Positions 52,249 to 62,078 of a DNA stretch of 64,000 nt are shown here, in pieces (within the stretch, counting starts at the first letter, position 1; each line of letters starts with the position of its first letter). The DNA comes from Caldilineaceae bacterium (lineage in GTDB: Bacteria > Chloroflexota > Anaerolineae > Caldilineales > Caldilineaceae), in the NCBI GenBank assembly GCA_011523365.1, contig WTGY01000151.1:1-64000 (forward strand). The letters are read 5' to 3'. Below the pieces are notes generated by a model. That model worked only from the letters and a program-made list of their open reading frames with translations, was not told where the DNA came from and ran no database searches. The translations under genes were made by a program, and so were the position numbers.

Positions 52249-55029
52249 ATGATGGAACTTGCGCTGCGGCGCAATCTGAGCAAATGGCAGCCAATGTCTT
52301 TTGTGGTTGTCGGCCTGGTTGTGACCGTAGCGCTGATCGCGGCCATACCTCTCTTCACCAACGCCGCACTGGACAGGTTCCTGCGCAGCGAACTCGCCGC
52401 GCAGGATGCTGAACTCCCTCTATCCAGCCTTCTCCTCGTTCATCGCGTGCCCCTTTTGAGCTCGACTCCGCTCGAACAGTACAGGCGCGCCGATGACTTT
52501 ATGCGTCAACGCGCAACGGAGCTTCCGGGCCTGCCGCTCACCCGCTTGACCCGCTACGGCTCGACGCGAGTCCTCAAGTTTCTGGCCTCCGCCGACAAAG
52601 AGCTACCCGAAGACCTGCGCCGGTACCAGTCGGCCGGGCTGGCCTTCCTGACCGGCATCGAACAACATGTGGAGATCGTGTTGGGCGAACCCTTGGGACA
52701 AGCGGAGCCGGGCGCAGCCGGAGACGTCATCCCGGCCTGGGTCAGCGAACGGTTCTATTACGACCACGAGATCCAGGTCGGCGACCGCGTTCTCTTCGGC
52801 CTCGACGATTCAGACATTGTTGCTCCCGTCGAGGTACTGGTCAGGGGCGTGTGGCGCCCAGCTGACGCAGATCGCGGCTTCTGGTTCGACGAGCCGGAGG
52901 CGTTCGCCTTCTACTTCATCGTTTCCGAGGCCGACTTCATGGGCCGTGTAGCGCCCACCATGGGGGAACAGGTTCGCAAGTACGCCTGGTTTCTTCTCTT
53001 CGACGGAGAGGAGATCAAGGTCGACAAGGTGGCGCCCATGCTGGCGGCCATCACCCGCATACAGGCCAGAACTTCCGGCATCCTGTCCCACGTCGACCTC
53101 ACCGCGCCCGCATACGAGCTTCTACAAAAGTACGCGGACCGTGCCGCCGCGTTGCGGACCTTTCTACTGCTACTGAGCCTTCCTGTGCTGCTCGCACTCC
53201 TGCTCTACACCTTTATCTCCTCCGACATCATGGTGGCGTCGGAGGAGAGCGAAATCGTTACGCTCAAGAGCCGGGGCGCGTCCAGTCTGCAGATCGTGGG
53301 GCTCTATCTGCTGGAAATGCTTGCGATCGGCGCGCTGTGTCTGACCGCAGGGTTGCTGGCGTCCGGCGGCGTAACGCAGGGGATGGGGCAGGTCTACCGT
53401 TTTCTTACCTTCGCGGCCAGGCCGCTGCTGGACCTCTCTTTTTCTGCGCAGGTCGCGCTGTTCGCCGGCTTAGCGACGGTTCTGGGCATCGGCGCGACAC
53501 TGCTTTCGGCCGCCGGTGCGGCCAGGCGCACGGTCGTTACGCACCAGCGCATGACGGCGCGCGAGGAGTTCCTCAACCGCGCCCGGCGCAGCGCATGGCT
53601 CCCCTTTGAACTCCTGTTTCTTGCCGGCGTCATCTACGCCTACTGGCGCCTGCGGCAGCAGGAACAGGCCCTTCAGGTCACGCGGGACACGTTCGTGGAT
53701 CCGCTGCTCCTGCTGGCGCCGACCGTATTTGTCGCAGCCGTGGCACTGGTCTCCTTGCGGGGGCTTCCGGCCGTCACCGGCCTGCTGGGGCGGGCGGCGA
53801 GCCGCTTCATCAGTGTGCCCTTGTGGCTGGCCATTACACAGATCTCGCGGCGCTCCGGCAGCAATCGCGCGCTTCTTTTTCTCCTGATCTTTACAATTGC
53901 TCTGGGCCTCTTCAGTGCGACCTTCGCCGGCACGCTTGATACCCACTATACCGACGTCGTCCTCTACTCCGTCGGCTCCGACCTGGCCATACAGGTGCAA
54001 TGGGAGCAGGTGGGCGGAAGATCCGAGCAGCGCTGGCGCTATCCTCCTTTCGCTGTCGTCGAGTCGATCCCCGGCGTGGAGGCCGCAACGCGGGTGCTGC
54101 GGCAGCCGGTTTTCGTCAATGGACTTGAAGGGAATGTCAATGCTACCGTGCTGGGAATCGACCGGGCGGAGTTCAGCCGGGCAGGCTGGTGGCGGGATGA
54201 CTTTTCCCAGGAATCTCTGGGCGCGTTGACCAACAGACTGGCGCTCAACTCCATGGGTGTCCTCGTCAGCCGCAGCTTCATCGAGGCGACCGGACTTCAT
54301 GTGGGAGATAACCTGTCCGTATTCGTCGAGGGCATCAGTCGACCCATAAATTTCACAATTGCCGGCGTCCTCAGCTATTTCCCTACTCTGTACCCGGAGG
54401 ACGGGCATTTCTTTGTCGGCAATCTGGAACACATCTATCGCACCATCGGCAACCGGCCGTACGATATCTGGATGAGGCTGGATAGCAGTGCCGACCCGGC
54501 TGCCATCCTCGAAACGCTGCGCGCCCGCGGGTTCATTATCACCGATGCGACCGACAGCCGCTGGGAGACCGCGGTCTGGCGTACCGATCCGCAGCGCACA
54601 GCACTGTTCGGCATCCTTTCCCTGGGTTTCGTCGTGGCGACGGTCATCTCCGGGCTTGCCTTCCTGCTGCACTCACTGTTTGCGCTGCGGCAGCGCATTC
54701 TGCAGTTCGGCCTCTTGCGGGCCATCGGGCTGTCGACGGCTCAGATTACGGCTGTCGTCGTCTTTGAGAAACTGTTCCTCGTGCTCCTGGCTGCTGTGGG
54801 CGGTTCATTGATCGGCGCGTTGACCTCGGCGCTGTTCGTTCCACTACTCCAGATTGGAACCTCTGTGCATGGCTCTACGCCGCCCTTTGTCGTGTCGCCG
54901 GCCTGGGGGCAGGCAGCGAAGATCTATCTTGCTTTTGCCGCAATGGTGATTGTGACATTGGCAATCGTCGTTGGTCAGTTGCGTCAGTTGCGCATCTATG
55001 AAGCAATCAAGTTGGGCGGTCTGGAATAG
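52249..55029 (+). CDS. FtsX-like ABC permease (MacB-type fold), no ATPase nearby
   Basis: 926-aa membrane protein. One N-terminal helix (~18-38), a ~270-residue extracytoplasmic domain, three or four helices (~300-440), two further helices around 460-510 and ~540-570, a second large soluble domain (~580-760) and three C-terminal helices (~780-910). This is the duplicated FtsX arrangement of ABC exporters or mechanotransmitters. The start ATG has no obvious ribosome-binding site. It follows the M24 gene by 52 nt, but no ATPase gene is adjacent, which is unusual since these permeases normally sit beside one. Confidence 0.8.
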   Translation: MMELALRRNLSKWQPMSFVVVGLVVTVALIAAIPLFTNAALDRFLRSELAAQDAELPLSSLLLVHRVPLLSSTPLEQYRRADDFMRQRATELPGLPLTRLTRYGSTRVLKFLASADKELPEDLRRYQSAGLAFLTGIEQHVEIVLGEPLGQAEPGAAGDVIPAWVSERFYYDHEIQVGDRVLFGLDDSDIVAPVEVLVRGVWRPADADRGFWFDEPEAFAFYFIVSEADFMGRVAPTMGEQVRKYAWFLLFDGEEIKVDKVAPMLAAITRIQARTSGILSHVDLTAPAYELLQKYADRAAALRTFLLLLSLPVLLALLLYTFISSDIMVASEESEIVTLKSRGASSLQIVGLYLLEMLAIGALCLTAGLLASGGVTQGMGQVYRFLTFAARPLLDLSFSAQVALFAGLATVLGIGATLLSAAGAARRTVVTHQRMTAREEFLNRARRSAWLPFELLFLAGVIYAYWRLRQQEQALQVTRDTFVDPLLLLAPTVFVAAVALVSLRGLPAVTGLLGRAASRFISVPLWLAITQISRRSGSNRALLFLLIFTIALGLFSATFAGTLDTHYTDVVLYSVGSDLAIQVQWEQVGGRSEQRWRYPPFAVVESIPGVEAATRVLRQPVFVNGLEGNVNATVLGIDRAEFSRAGWWRDDFSQESLGALTNRLALNSMGVLVSRSFIEATGLHVGDNLSVFVEGISRPINFTIAGVLSYFPTLYPEDGHFFVGNLEHIYRTIGNRPYDIWMRLDSSADPAAILETLRARGFIITDATDSRWETAVWRTDPQRTALFGILSLGFVVATVISGLAFLLHSLFALRQRILQFGLLRAIGLSTAQITAVVVFEKLFLVLLAAVGGSLIGALTSALFVPLLQIGTSVHGSTPPFVVSPAWGQAAKIYLAFAAMVIVTLAIVVGQLRQLRIYEAIKLGGLE

Positions 55030-55087
55030 AGCTGAATACGCGCTCTAAGTGGTTAGATGCACCTACTTCCGGGCCGGCGCGCCTCGT

Positions 55088-55543
55088 GGGTGCATCCCGG
55101 AACGGAGGTGAACTTTCTTATTCCTCAAGAAGCAACAGGGCCGATTCCAGTCCGCGATCAACTCTACTGCAAGGATAGCGCCTCCCCTGACCACTGTCCA
55201 CTGACCACTGCAGTTCTGGGCGGTCGGGCCTATTCGGCCCTCCCTTGTGCGGGGGCTCCGCCCCCGCAACGCCCCCCCTTAATGCCTACCCGACCAGGTG
55301 TCGATATTGGTGACAGGTGCCTGTTCGAAGGTGTCCAGCCAGACCGCGTCCCTCCAGTCCCATCAGATCCGCGCAAGTGCCGGCCTTGTGCCAGCCCTTG
55401 CACCTTCCCTAACTGACGGACTCCACCGCACAGTCAGGCCTGGCGCCTGCACTGCGTCTCGCCAGGAAACGGTAAGCAATTTCAGCCATCGCTGGCAATG
55501 ATTCCCTGCCAGACTGGTCCCACCCCAAATCAGGGATGCACCC
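55088..55543 (-). repeat. dispersed inverted-repeat element, copy 4 (intact, reverse orientation)
   Basis: 456 bp. Terminal repeats GGGTGCATCCC (55088-55098) and GGGATGCACCC (55533-55543) are perfect inverse complements. The core palindrome is at 55218-55275, flanked by CTGCAG and a TGACCACTG short tandem repeat (55188-55212). Confidence 0.9.
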
Positions 55544-55558
55544 CTCGTCTCACTTCTT

Positions 55559-55587
55559 TTGACATAGGCAAGAAGATAGAGCATACT
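55559..55587 (+). promoter_or_regulatory. sigma70 promoter for importer 5
   Basis: TTGACA (55559-55564), 17-nt spacer, CATACT (55582-55587). It begins 15 nt past the end of element copy 4. The ~300-nt leader to 55892 shows no gene or recognised riboswitch. Confidence 0.68.
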
Positions 55588-55891
55588 GCGTGCAGTGGAC
55601 TGGAAACGGCCCGCATCTCCCAATGGCATATTCTGGGTCTATAAAACAGCGGGAAGTACCTTTTTCTCCATTCCGAATTCCATGCGCATTGAGCGCTCCA
55701 CAAGTGACACCGATGTCCTGAATAAGGGGGTGGTGGCCCGCGCAATGAATTGAACAGTGGCGCCTGTTAACAAGGTGCATGTCAATCTGCTTCGTCTTCG
55801 TAACCACGTTGATTCGGTTGGCGGCGGGGCAGCCCGATGAAACCATAACCCTTCCCTTACTTTCCCTAATCACAAGGAGACTCAGTTCACC

Positions 55892-57292
55892 ATGATGTCG
55901 AAAAAGTATTCGCGACGCGATATGCTCAAGTTGACCGGCGCTGCCGCCGGCGCAACGCTAATGGCGGCCTGTGTGGCACCTCCGGCCGCTGCGCCTGCCG
56001 GCGGCGACGCCGAACCGGCCATGGGCGCCATGCGCAAGACGGTGCGCTGGTGGGATAACTACAACGCCGAACATCCAATTGGCTCCACTCTGATTGAGCA
56101 GGTCTTCCCCGTTTTTGAGCAAGAGAATCCCGGTTGGGACGTCGAGTTTACATTTGTCACCAACACCGAGTTGGTGCCCAAGATGATCACCTCCCGGATG
56201 GCCGGCGAGCCCGCCGACCTTTTCGCCAACTTTGCCGGCCGCGGCAGCCTGGCACATGCCGGTTACACGACTCCGCTCCAGGACTATGTGAAGGAGTGGG
56301 GCCAGTGGGACGACATGATCGACGGCTTCCGCAACCTCAGCACCGTCGGCGGCGACCTGATCGGCTACCCGGCCCTCTGCGGTACCAAGATGTACATCTA
56401 CCGCAAGGACTTCTTCGACGAAGCCGGTCTCGATGCGGACACCTTCCCGGACAACTGGGATGACCTGCTGGACGCCCAGCTCAAGCTGACGCAGCGCGAC
56501 GGCGACGGCAATATCACGCGCGCCGGCATGCGCATGGGCAAGACGTGGGACTGGGAGCAGATGACGGTCAACGCCTACCAGAACGGCGGCGGCGAGTTCG
56601 ACCAGAGTGATCCGCTGACCGGCAAGTGCACGGTCAACGCACCCGAGTTCGCCGAGGCCTTTACCTGGAATCTTGACCTTAAGCGCGTCCACGGGATCAA
56701 CCCGCTGGAAGGCCTGACCCTGCCGCCCGGCACATGGGCGACGGTGGAGGGCTTCACCGCGATGGAGATTCAGGGACCGTGGTGGGTGCCCAACATGCGG
56801 TTGCGTAAACCCGAGAATGCCGACCTGATGGGGATCGGCGCGCCGATCGCCCGCAATGCCGGCGGTGAGCGCATCGGGCTGGCCAATGCCAACCACATCA
56901 TCAGCGTCTACTCCGAGAGCGAAGTGCAGGAAGCGGCCCTGGCACTGCTGGAAGTCTACTCCCGGCCCACCAGCCAGGAAGCCTTGCACAACGCCATTGA
57001 CGCCGAAGGCAGATTCCCGCAGTTCTTCCTCACGGCCTTCAGGTCGATGAACGAGAACCTGGCCTGGCTTCAGGATGAGCCGCTGATCCGCGACACGGCA
57101 TTCCTCGAATACGCCGGCTCGGGTCGTGACGTCGGCTACGACCATGTCGGCTATCGCGAAATGGCCATCAACATCTGGAGCCCCTTCACCGAAATGGCGC
57201 TGTTCGGCCTGCGTGAGGACCAGGATGCTCTGGACAGCATGGCGAGCAAGGCGGACGGGATCACGAACCGGATCCTGAGTACTGGCGCATAA
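55892..57292 (+). CDS. sugar ABC importer substrate-binding protein, family 1 (importer 5)
   Basis: 466-aa exported receptor. Twin-arginine leader (SRRDMLKL, 7-14) and lipobox AAC with C27, so Tat-exported and lipid-anchored. SBP_bac_1 fold with an unusual aromatic-rich start (VRWWDNYN). AAGGAGA lies upstream of two adjacent ATG codons. Two permease genes, a sialidase-like gene and a MocA oxidoreductase follow. The likely ligand is a sugar or sugar derivative. Confidence 0.92.
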   Translation: MMSKKYSRRDMLKLTGAAAGATLMAACVAPPAAAPAGGDAEPAMGAMRKTVRWWDNYNAEHPIGSTLIEQVFPVFEQENPGWDVEFTFVTNTELVPKMITSRMAGEPADLFANFAGRGSLAHAGYTTPLQDYVKEWGQWDDMIDGFRNLSTVGGDLIGYPALCGTKMYIYRKDFFDEAGLDADTFPDNWDDLLDAQLKLTQRDGDGNITRAGMRMGKTWDWEQMTVNAYQNGGGEFDQSDPLTGKCTVNAPEFAEAFTWNLDLKRVHGINPLEGLTLPPGTWATVEGFTAMEIQGPWWVPNMRLRKPENADLMGIGAPIARNAGGERIGLANANHIISVYSESEVQEAALALLEVYSRPTSQEALHNAIDAEGRFPQFFLTAFRSMNENLAWLQDEPLIRDTAFLEYAGSGRDVGYDHVGYREMAINIWSPFTEMALFGLREDQDALDSMASKADGITNRILSTGA

Positions 57293-57323
57293 GTTGAAGG
57301 TTTAGACCAAATAGGAATCTGGC

Positions 57324-57365
57324 GAGTGAATAGTGGGTGGTGCAGTTACCGTCCACTATTCACTC
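57324..57365 (+). promoter_or_regulatory. intercistronic hairpin between binding protein and permease (importer 5)
   Basis: Perfect 13-bp stem GAGTGAATAGTGG/CCACTATTCACTC (57324-57336, 57353-57365) with a 16-nt loop and no T-run. Confidence 0.7.
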
Positions 57366-57396
57366 ACCACTATCCACCGGGGTTAGGAGGTCGCCC

Positions 57397-58311
57397 GTGG
57401 CTGTTGGCACGGTAAGTCGATTTCAGGAGTTTCGCGCTGAGTTACGACGCAGCGAGGTCAAGTGGGCCTATACACTGATCCTGCCCGCGGTCCTTCCTCT
57501 GCTGATCTTTACGGTGCTCCCGGTCCTGGGGGCGATCGGCCTCAGTTTCACTCAATTCGACGCGTTCAGCGCCACGATGCGCTGGATCGGAACGGACAAC
57601 TACGGGGTGGCGTTCGGCAACGACCTGTTCAGGACCACGATCAGGAATACACTGCAGTTTACAGTTGGATTCGTACCGCTTTCGATGGCGGTTGGCTTCT
57701 GCGCTGCCATGCTGTTGAACCGCAGAATTCGCGGCATCTCCTTCCTGCGCGGCGCCTACTATCTGCCGGTCCTGACCTCCACCATCGCCATGGGCATCGC
57801 CTGGATGTGGCTCTTTCAGCCGCAGGTAGGGTTGGTCAGTCTGGCGCTGAAGCTCTTTGGCGTTACACCAAAAGACTGGCTCAACAGCCCGTTTACCGCC
57901 ATGCCGGCCGTGATCGGCGTGGCCGTCTGGAAGGCGTTTGGCGGAACGATGCTCATCTACCTGGCCGGGTTGCAGGGCATACCGGAGACATTCTACGACG
58001 CGGCCAAGGTGGATGGCGCCGGGCGTTGGCAGCTTCTCCGCTTTATCACCTGGCCGCTGTTGCGGCCCGTCACCTTCTACCTCTTCATCATCGGCATGAT
58101 CGATTCGCTGCAGGTGTTCGACCTGGTTATGATCATGACCGAGGGCGGGCCGGCCTTCCGCACGACAACCATCGTTCACCAGATCTATCTGAACGCCTTC
58201 AAGTTCAATCAGATGGGTTACGCTTCGGCCATGGCGGTCTTGCTGTTCATCGCCATCGCCGTTCTTACCTTCTTCAACTGGAAGTTCTTTTCTTCATCGC
58301 TCGAATACTGA
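57397..58311 (+). CDS. sugar ABC importer permease, MalF/UgpA type (importer 5)
   Basis: 304-aa membrane subunit with six helices, the first in LILPAVLPLLIFTVLPVLGA. The EAA loop is FYDAAKVDGAGRWQLLR. The GTG at 57397 is chosen because TTAGGAGG lies about 7 nt upstream; 20 upstream in-frame residues overlap the hairpin region and are rejected. Confidence 0.92.
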   Translation: MAVGTVSRFQEFRAELRRSEVKWAYTLILPAVLPLLIFTVLPVLGAIGLSFTQFDAFSATMRWIGTDNYGVAFGNDLFRTTIRNTLQFTVGFVPLSMAVGFCAAMLLNRRIRGISFLRGAYYLPVLTSTIAMGIAWMWLFQPQVGLVSLALKLFGVTPKDWLNSPFTAMPAVIGVAVWKAFGGTMLIYLAGLQGIPETFYDAAKVDGAGRWQLLRFITWPLLRPVTFYLFIIGMIDSLQVFDLVMIMTEGGPAFRTTTIVHQIYLNAFKFNQMGYASAMAVLLFIAIAVLTFFNWKFFSSSLEY

Positions 58312-58364
58312 TCACCGGAACCCGGTCACTCGCCTGATCGGTGGCCGCGAGGGCTGCATTTCAG

Positions 58365-59288
58365 ATGGCACAGACTCGGAGACTGCGTCTTCCGCCGCGA
58401 GAAGAGTTGCTCTATCGGACTCTTCTTATCCTCGGCATCATCGTGGGACTTATCGTCGCGGCGCTGCCCTTTCTGTGGATGGCGGTCAGCTCTTTGGGCA
58501 CGGCTGGTATGGTCATACGGATTGGCTTCACCTGGGACATGTTCAACCCCTTGAACTGGAGCCTTGAGCCCTACGTCGTCGCCTGGAAGATGGCCAGCAT
58601 CAGCAAATACATCCGCACTACAACGATCTATGCGGTCGCGGTTACTGTGCTGGCGACGACCACTTCCTCGCTGGCGGGGTACGTCTTTGGCCGCCTGCGT
58701 TTCCCGGCGCGCGATTTCCTGTTCGGGCTTGTTCTGGCCACGATGATGATTCCCGGCTCTGTCACCTTTCTGCCGCTCTTTATCCTCATGCTGCGGCTGC
58801 CGCTGCTGGGCGGCAACGACATTTTCGGTGCGGGCGGGCACGGACTCTACAACAGCTACGCCGGCCTGATTCTGCCCAATGTGGTAAGCGCCAGTTCCAT
58901 CTTTCTCTTCCGCCAGTTTTTCCGCACGCTGCCGAAAGATTTGGAGGATGCAGCACGCATCGACGGTTGCAGCGAGCCGATGATCTGGCTGCGGGTGATC
59001 ATGCCGCTGTCCGGTCCCGTCGTGACCGTCGTGGCCCTCTTCCAGTTCCAGGGCAGTTGGAACGCCTTCGTCTGGCCGCTGGTGATGTCCAGCTCCGAAC
59101 GGCTTTACACGATCTCGGTCGGCATGTATTCGCTCGCCTACGGCTCCGGTTCACTGACCTCGATGGCGGAACTGTTCCAGTCTGTCCTCCTGGCCGGATC
59201 GGTGATGGCCGTGCTTCCCATTCTCATCCTCTTCATCGCATTTCAGCGCCAGTTCGTGCAGGGCATAGCTCTCACCGGATTGAAGTAG
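58365..59288 (+). CDS. sugar ABC importer permease, MalG/UgpE type (importer 5)
   Basis: 307-aa membrane subunit. The N-terminal helix is around 28-50 and the EAA loop DLEDAARIDGCSEPMIWLR. An insertion near 155-170 (GGNDIFGAGGHGLYNSY) is seen in some CUT1 MalG proteins. Start is ATG 58365; a GTG 24 nt earlier is possible since neither site has a strong Shine-Dalgarno. No ATPase gene follows. Confidence 0.88.
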   Translation: MAQTRRLRLPPREELLYRTLLILGIIVGLIVAALPFLWMAVSSLGTAGMVIRIGFTWDMFNPLNWSLEPYVVAWKMASISKYIRTTTIYAVAVTVLATTTSSLAGYVFGRLRFPARDFLFGLVLATMMIPGSVTFLPLFILMLRLPLLGGNDIFGAGGHGLYNSYAGLILPNVVSASSIFLFRQFFRTLPKDLEDAARIDGCSEPMIWLRVIMPLSGPVVTVVALFQFQGSWNAFVWPLVMSSSERLYTISVGMYSLAYGSGSLTSMAELFQSVLLAGSVMAVLPILILFIAFQRQFVQGIALTGLK

Positions 59289-59330
59289 GTCAGGCAGGTC
59301 TTCGCTCTGCGCTGTCGCGTGGCAAAACTC

Positions 59331-60521
59331 ATGACATCACAAAACATACCGGCACCCGCACTGGCTGAAGTCAAACATACGCTGGTCGACTATGCGCGCG
59401 ACCGCTATGCCGGCCACCCCCGCCAGGGCGGCATCTTCAACTTCGGCGGCGGTGAAATCGCTATCATCTACAACCGCGCGCCGTGCGCCTACCGCTACCG
59501 GAGGGATGTCCAGCACGGTCCGGCCGGGTACCACGGCCGCGCGCAGTTCGTCCTGGCTCGCAGCTATGACAACGGCGCAACCTGGGACCGCGCTAATGAC
59601 GTTGTCATCTTCGATGAGAGTGCACCGGTGGAGGCGCGGCGCGCCTTTCTGCAACAGGTGGAAACTGACCCCGCGGCCGCACGTCAATGGATCGATCTGA
59701 CCGCTCCCGATACAGCCATCCTGTTCGGCCGAACCCATGCCGGCGAGGGCCAGCTGCCCGCCCTGCTCTGTTTCGCCGTGCGCTCGCCGGATCGAGGCCG
59801 GACGTGGGAGTCTGTCCCGACGCCTGTCCAGCCGCCTCTCGGACACGACATGGTGCACAAGGACGGGCACCCGCTCGTACAGATGCCGGACGGGACGCAG
59901 CTCGCCGCGATGACGGCCGGCCTGCCCACCGGCGGAGTGGTTCTGTATGGCACGGACGACAACGGCCTCAGCTGGGAACCGCTTGCCCGTATCTGCGAAG
60001 ATTCGACCGGGGACGGCCGTCCCACGTACGCCGGCCTTTTGCTTCTTCCCTCGGGCCGCCTGCAATGTTACACGCTCAACATCGACGGGCTGCGCGACGC
60101 CATCCAGATAAACTACTCCGACGATGGCGGCTACTCCTGGTCCCAGCCGAAGCCGATCGTGCGCTGGGGGCGTTCTCCGTGGGCGATGCGGTCTCGGGAG
60201 CGGCGAAGCACTCTGTCAGGCATCGGCAAACACTATCGCTCGCCGTGGCCGATGCAGCTGGCGGATGGACGCATTCTCGTGTTATTCGGCCGTCGCAAGG
60301 TCCCGCGTGGGATCGGCATGATCGTCAGCGAAGACGAAGGCGAGACCTGGAGCGACGAGCAGATTCTGCGCGACGATTGCCCTACCACAGATTTGGGGTA
60401 TCCGGTGGCGACTGAGGTGGAGCCGGGCCGCATATTTACCGCCTACTACTTTACGATGGACGACGGCAATGGCATGGGCGGCTCCCGCTACATTGCCGGT
60501 TCGACTTTTCTTCTCAAGTAA
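59331..60521 (+). CDS. sialidase-like BNR/Asp-box protein D
   Basis: 396 aa, no signal peptide. Five Asp boxes: SYDNGATW, SPDRGRTW, TDDNGLSW, SDDGGYSW and SEDEGETW. An early RAPCAYRYR segment (about residue 50) and late RKVPRGIG are Arg-rich as in sialidase active sites, but the catalytic set is unverified. ATG 59331 or GTG 59319 is the start. It follows the importer-5 permease by about 40 nt, so the substrate is probably what importer 5 brings in. Confidence 0.77.
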   Translation: MTSQNIPAPALAEVKHTLVDYARDRYAGHPRQGGIFNFGGGEIAIIYNRAPCAYRYRRDVQHGPAGYHGRAQFVLARSYDNGATWDRANDVVIFDESAPVEARRAFLQQVETDPAAARQWIDLTAPDTAILFGRTHAGEGQLPALLCFAVRSPDRGRTWESVPTPVQPPLGHDMVHKDGHPLVQMPDGTQLAAMTAGLPTGGVVLYGTDDNGLSWEPLARICEDSTGDGRPTYAGLLLLPSGRLQCYTLNIDGLRDAIQINYSDDGGYSWSQPKPIVRWGRSPWAMRSRERRSTLSGIGKHYRSPWPMQLADGRILVLFGRRKVPRGIGMIVSEDEGETWSDEQILRDDCPTTDLGYPVATEVEPGRIFTAYYFTMDDGNGMGGSRYIAGSTFLLK

Positions 60522-60607
60522 GACTGTCGCGCAGACGGAGGGGCGTCAGGCAAAGCCCGCAGGATTGGGGGCGTTCTCGCCGTCCACGAAGTTTGGAGGA
60601 AAGCACT

Positions 60608-61600
60608 ATGTCTGATTCGATCAACATGGCGCTGATTGGCTGCGGAGGAATGGGGCGCAGTCATCTGCGACGTGCTCGCGACGTGCCGGAGTTGAACTTT
60701 GAGGCCTATGTCGATGCCCTCGAAGAGGCTGCCGCCGGCGCCTTTCAGGAGTTTGGCGGCCGCTACCACACCACCGACGTCGAAACCGTATGGGACGACG
60801 ACAAAATAGACGCCGTGCTTATCGCCACCCATCATGATTCGCATACGCCCTTCGCCACCCAGGCGGCCGCAGCCGGCAAGCATATCTTTCTCGAGAAACC
60901 GATGGCGCTCACGATCGAGGAGTGCCTGGAGATCGAAGAGGCGGTGGCCAGGGCGGGCGTCAAACTGATGATGGGCTTCAAGTTTCGCTTCGCCCCCCTG
61001 GTCGCCAAGGTGAAGGAGGTCATCCCGAAGCCCCTGGTAACGGTGGGCCAGAGCCTGCACCCCAACATGAAGGGTTGGGCGATTACGCCGGAGCGCGGCG
61101 GCGGTCCCGTACTTTCAAACGGCTGCCACGCCTTCGACCTGGTCTACTGGCTCAATGAATCCGAGCCGGTGCGCATCAGCGCCGCCGGCGGGGCGCTGAC
61201 CCATCCCGAGATCGGGCTGGTGGACAACGCCGCGGTCTCGGTGCAGTTCGAGAACGGCAGCATCGCGTCCATCATCGCCGGCGACAGCGGAGATGCCCGC
61301 TACACGTCCAAGTTCTTCTTCGAGGTGCTCGACGGCCAGCGCACGGCCACGCTTCACGACCGCTGCCACAAGGTCACATTTGGGGGTTGCGAAATCGATT
61401 CGCTATCGGTGGAAGATCTGCCGCCCCCGGCCCCCTCCGATCCGGAGGGTACGCGAGGCGAACTGGAAGCCTGGGCCAGGTGTCTGCTGGACGATACCGA
61501 GCCGCCAATCGGTCCCCGTGACGGCACGCGGGCGACGGCGATGGTGCTGAAGGCGTTTGAAGCTATTCGCAGTGGCAAGACGCAGGAGTTGGGGTTGTGA
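60608..61600 (+). CDS. Gfo/Idh/MocA family oxidoreductase
   Basis: 330 aa. Rossmann motif ALIGCGGMGRSH, EKPM in IFLEKPMALT, then GGGPVLSNGCHAFDLVYWL, where the Asp/His of the second domain matches the catalytic HxxD-type region. GGAGG is 8 nt before the ATG. It is the last gene of the importer-5 operon and probably oxidises or epimerises the sugar released there. Confidence 0.88.
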   Translation: MSDSINMALIGCGGMGRSHLRRARDVPELNFEAYVDALEEAAAGAFQEFGGRYHTTDVETVWDDDKIDAVLIATHHDSHTPFATQAAAAGKHIFLEKPMALTIEECLEIEEAVARAGVKLMMGFKFRFAPLVAKVKEVIPKPLVTVGQSLHPNMKGWAITPERGGGPVLSNGCHAFDLVYWLNESEPVRISAAGGALTHPEIGLVDNAAVSVQFENGSIASIIAGDSGDARYTSKFFFEVLDGQRTATLHDRCHKVTFGGCEIDSLSVEDLPPPAPSDPEGTRGELEAWARCLLDDTEPPIGPRDGTRATAMVLKAFEAIRSGKTQELGL

Positions 61601-61707
61601 GGCTCATTTCCGTTTAACAGATCGCCAATTTAGGGGTCATCGCTAGTGGGGTGGCCATAGGCCCCAACACCTCTATGACTCGGCCCGCGCAGTTCGGCCG
61701 TATGGTG

Positions 61708-61713
61708 TATAAT
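61708..61713 (+). promoter_or_regulatory. candidate -10 box for the toxin-antitoxin pair
   Basis: TATAAT preceded directly by TG, with no good -35, about 70 nt before the ATG at 61782. Confidence 0.35.
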
Positions 61714-61781
61714 GGGTGCGCAGTCTGAAAACTTTGGCGACAGATTTTCGGTATTTCTGTCTAATAGGGGGTGTTGGAAAG

Positions 61782-62078
61782 ATGACCCAGCTTCTTCAAC
61801 AGGCTTACGAGAGAGCCGTGGCACTGCCACAAGAGGATCAGGATAGACTCGGGCGAGTTCTATTAGCGGAATTGGAAAACTACAAGGGGCGATCCAAGCT
61901 TTCTGATCGATCTGAGTCGGAGGGCCAAAGGAAGCAGCTGGACGTTGAGCTTTCGACTCCCACTCCCTCAAAAACGCTTGCTGATCTGTATGGTGTTTTT
62001 GCCGATGGCAAGCCCGCCCGTTCTAAATCAGAGGAGAGAGAAATATCGCGCAGAGCAAGGTCTGATAGATATAGATGA
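61782..62078 (+). CDS. putative antitoxin of a VapBC-like pair
   Basis: 98-aa small protein, first gene of an overlapping pair. The N-terminal TQLLQQAYERAVALPQEDQDRLG helix is typical of short antitoxin-like proteins that accompany PIN toxins. The C-terminal half is charged and low-complexity (SKSEEREISRRARSDR), suitable for wrapping a toxin. The start is the ATG at 61782, with GGAAAG upstream; the longer frame is rejected. The A+T content is higher than in most of the window. The DNA-binding family is not certain. Confidence 0.65.
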   Translation: MTQLLQQAYERAVALPQEDQDRLGRVLLAELENYKGRSKLSDRSESEGQRKQLDVELSTPTPSKTLADLYGVFADGKPARSKSEEREISRRARSDRYR

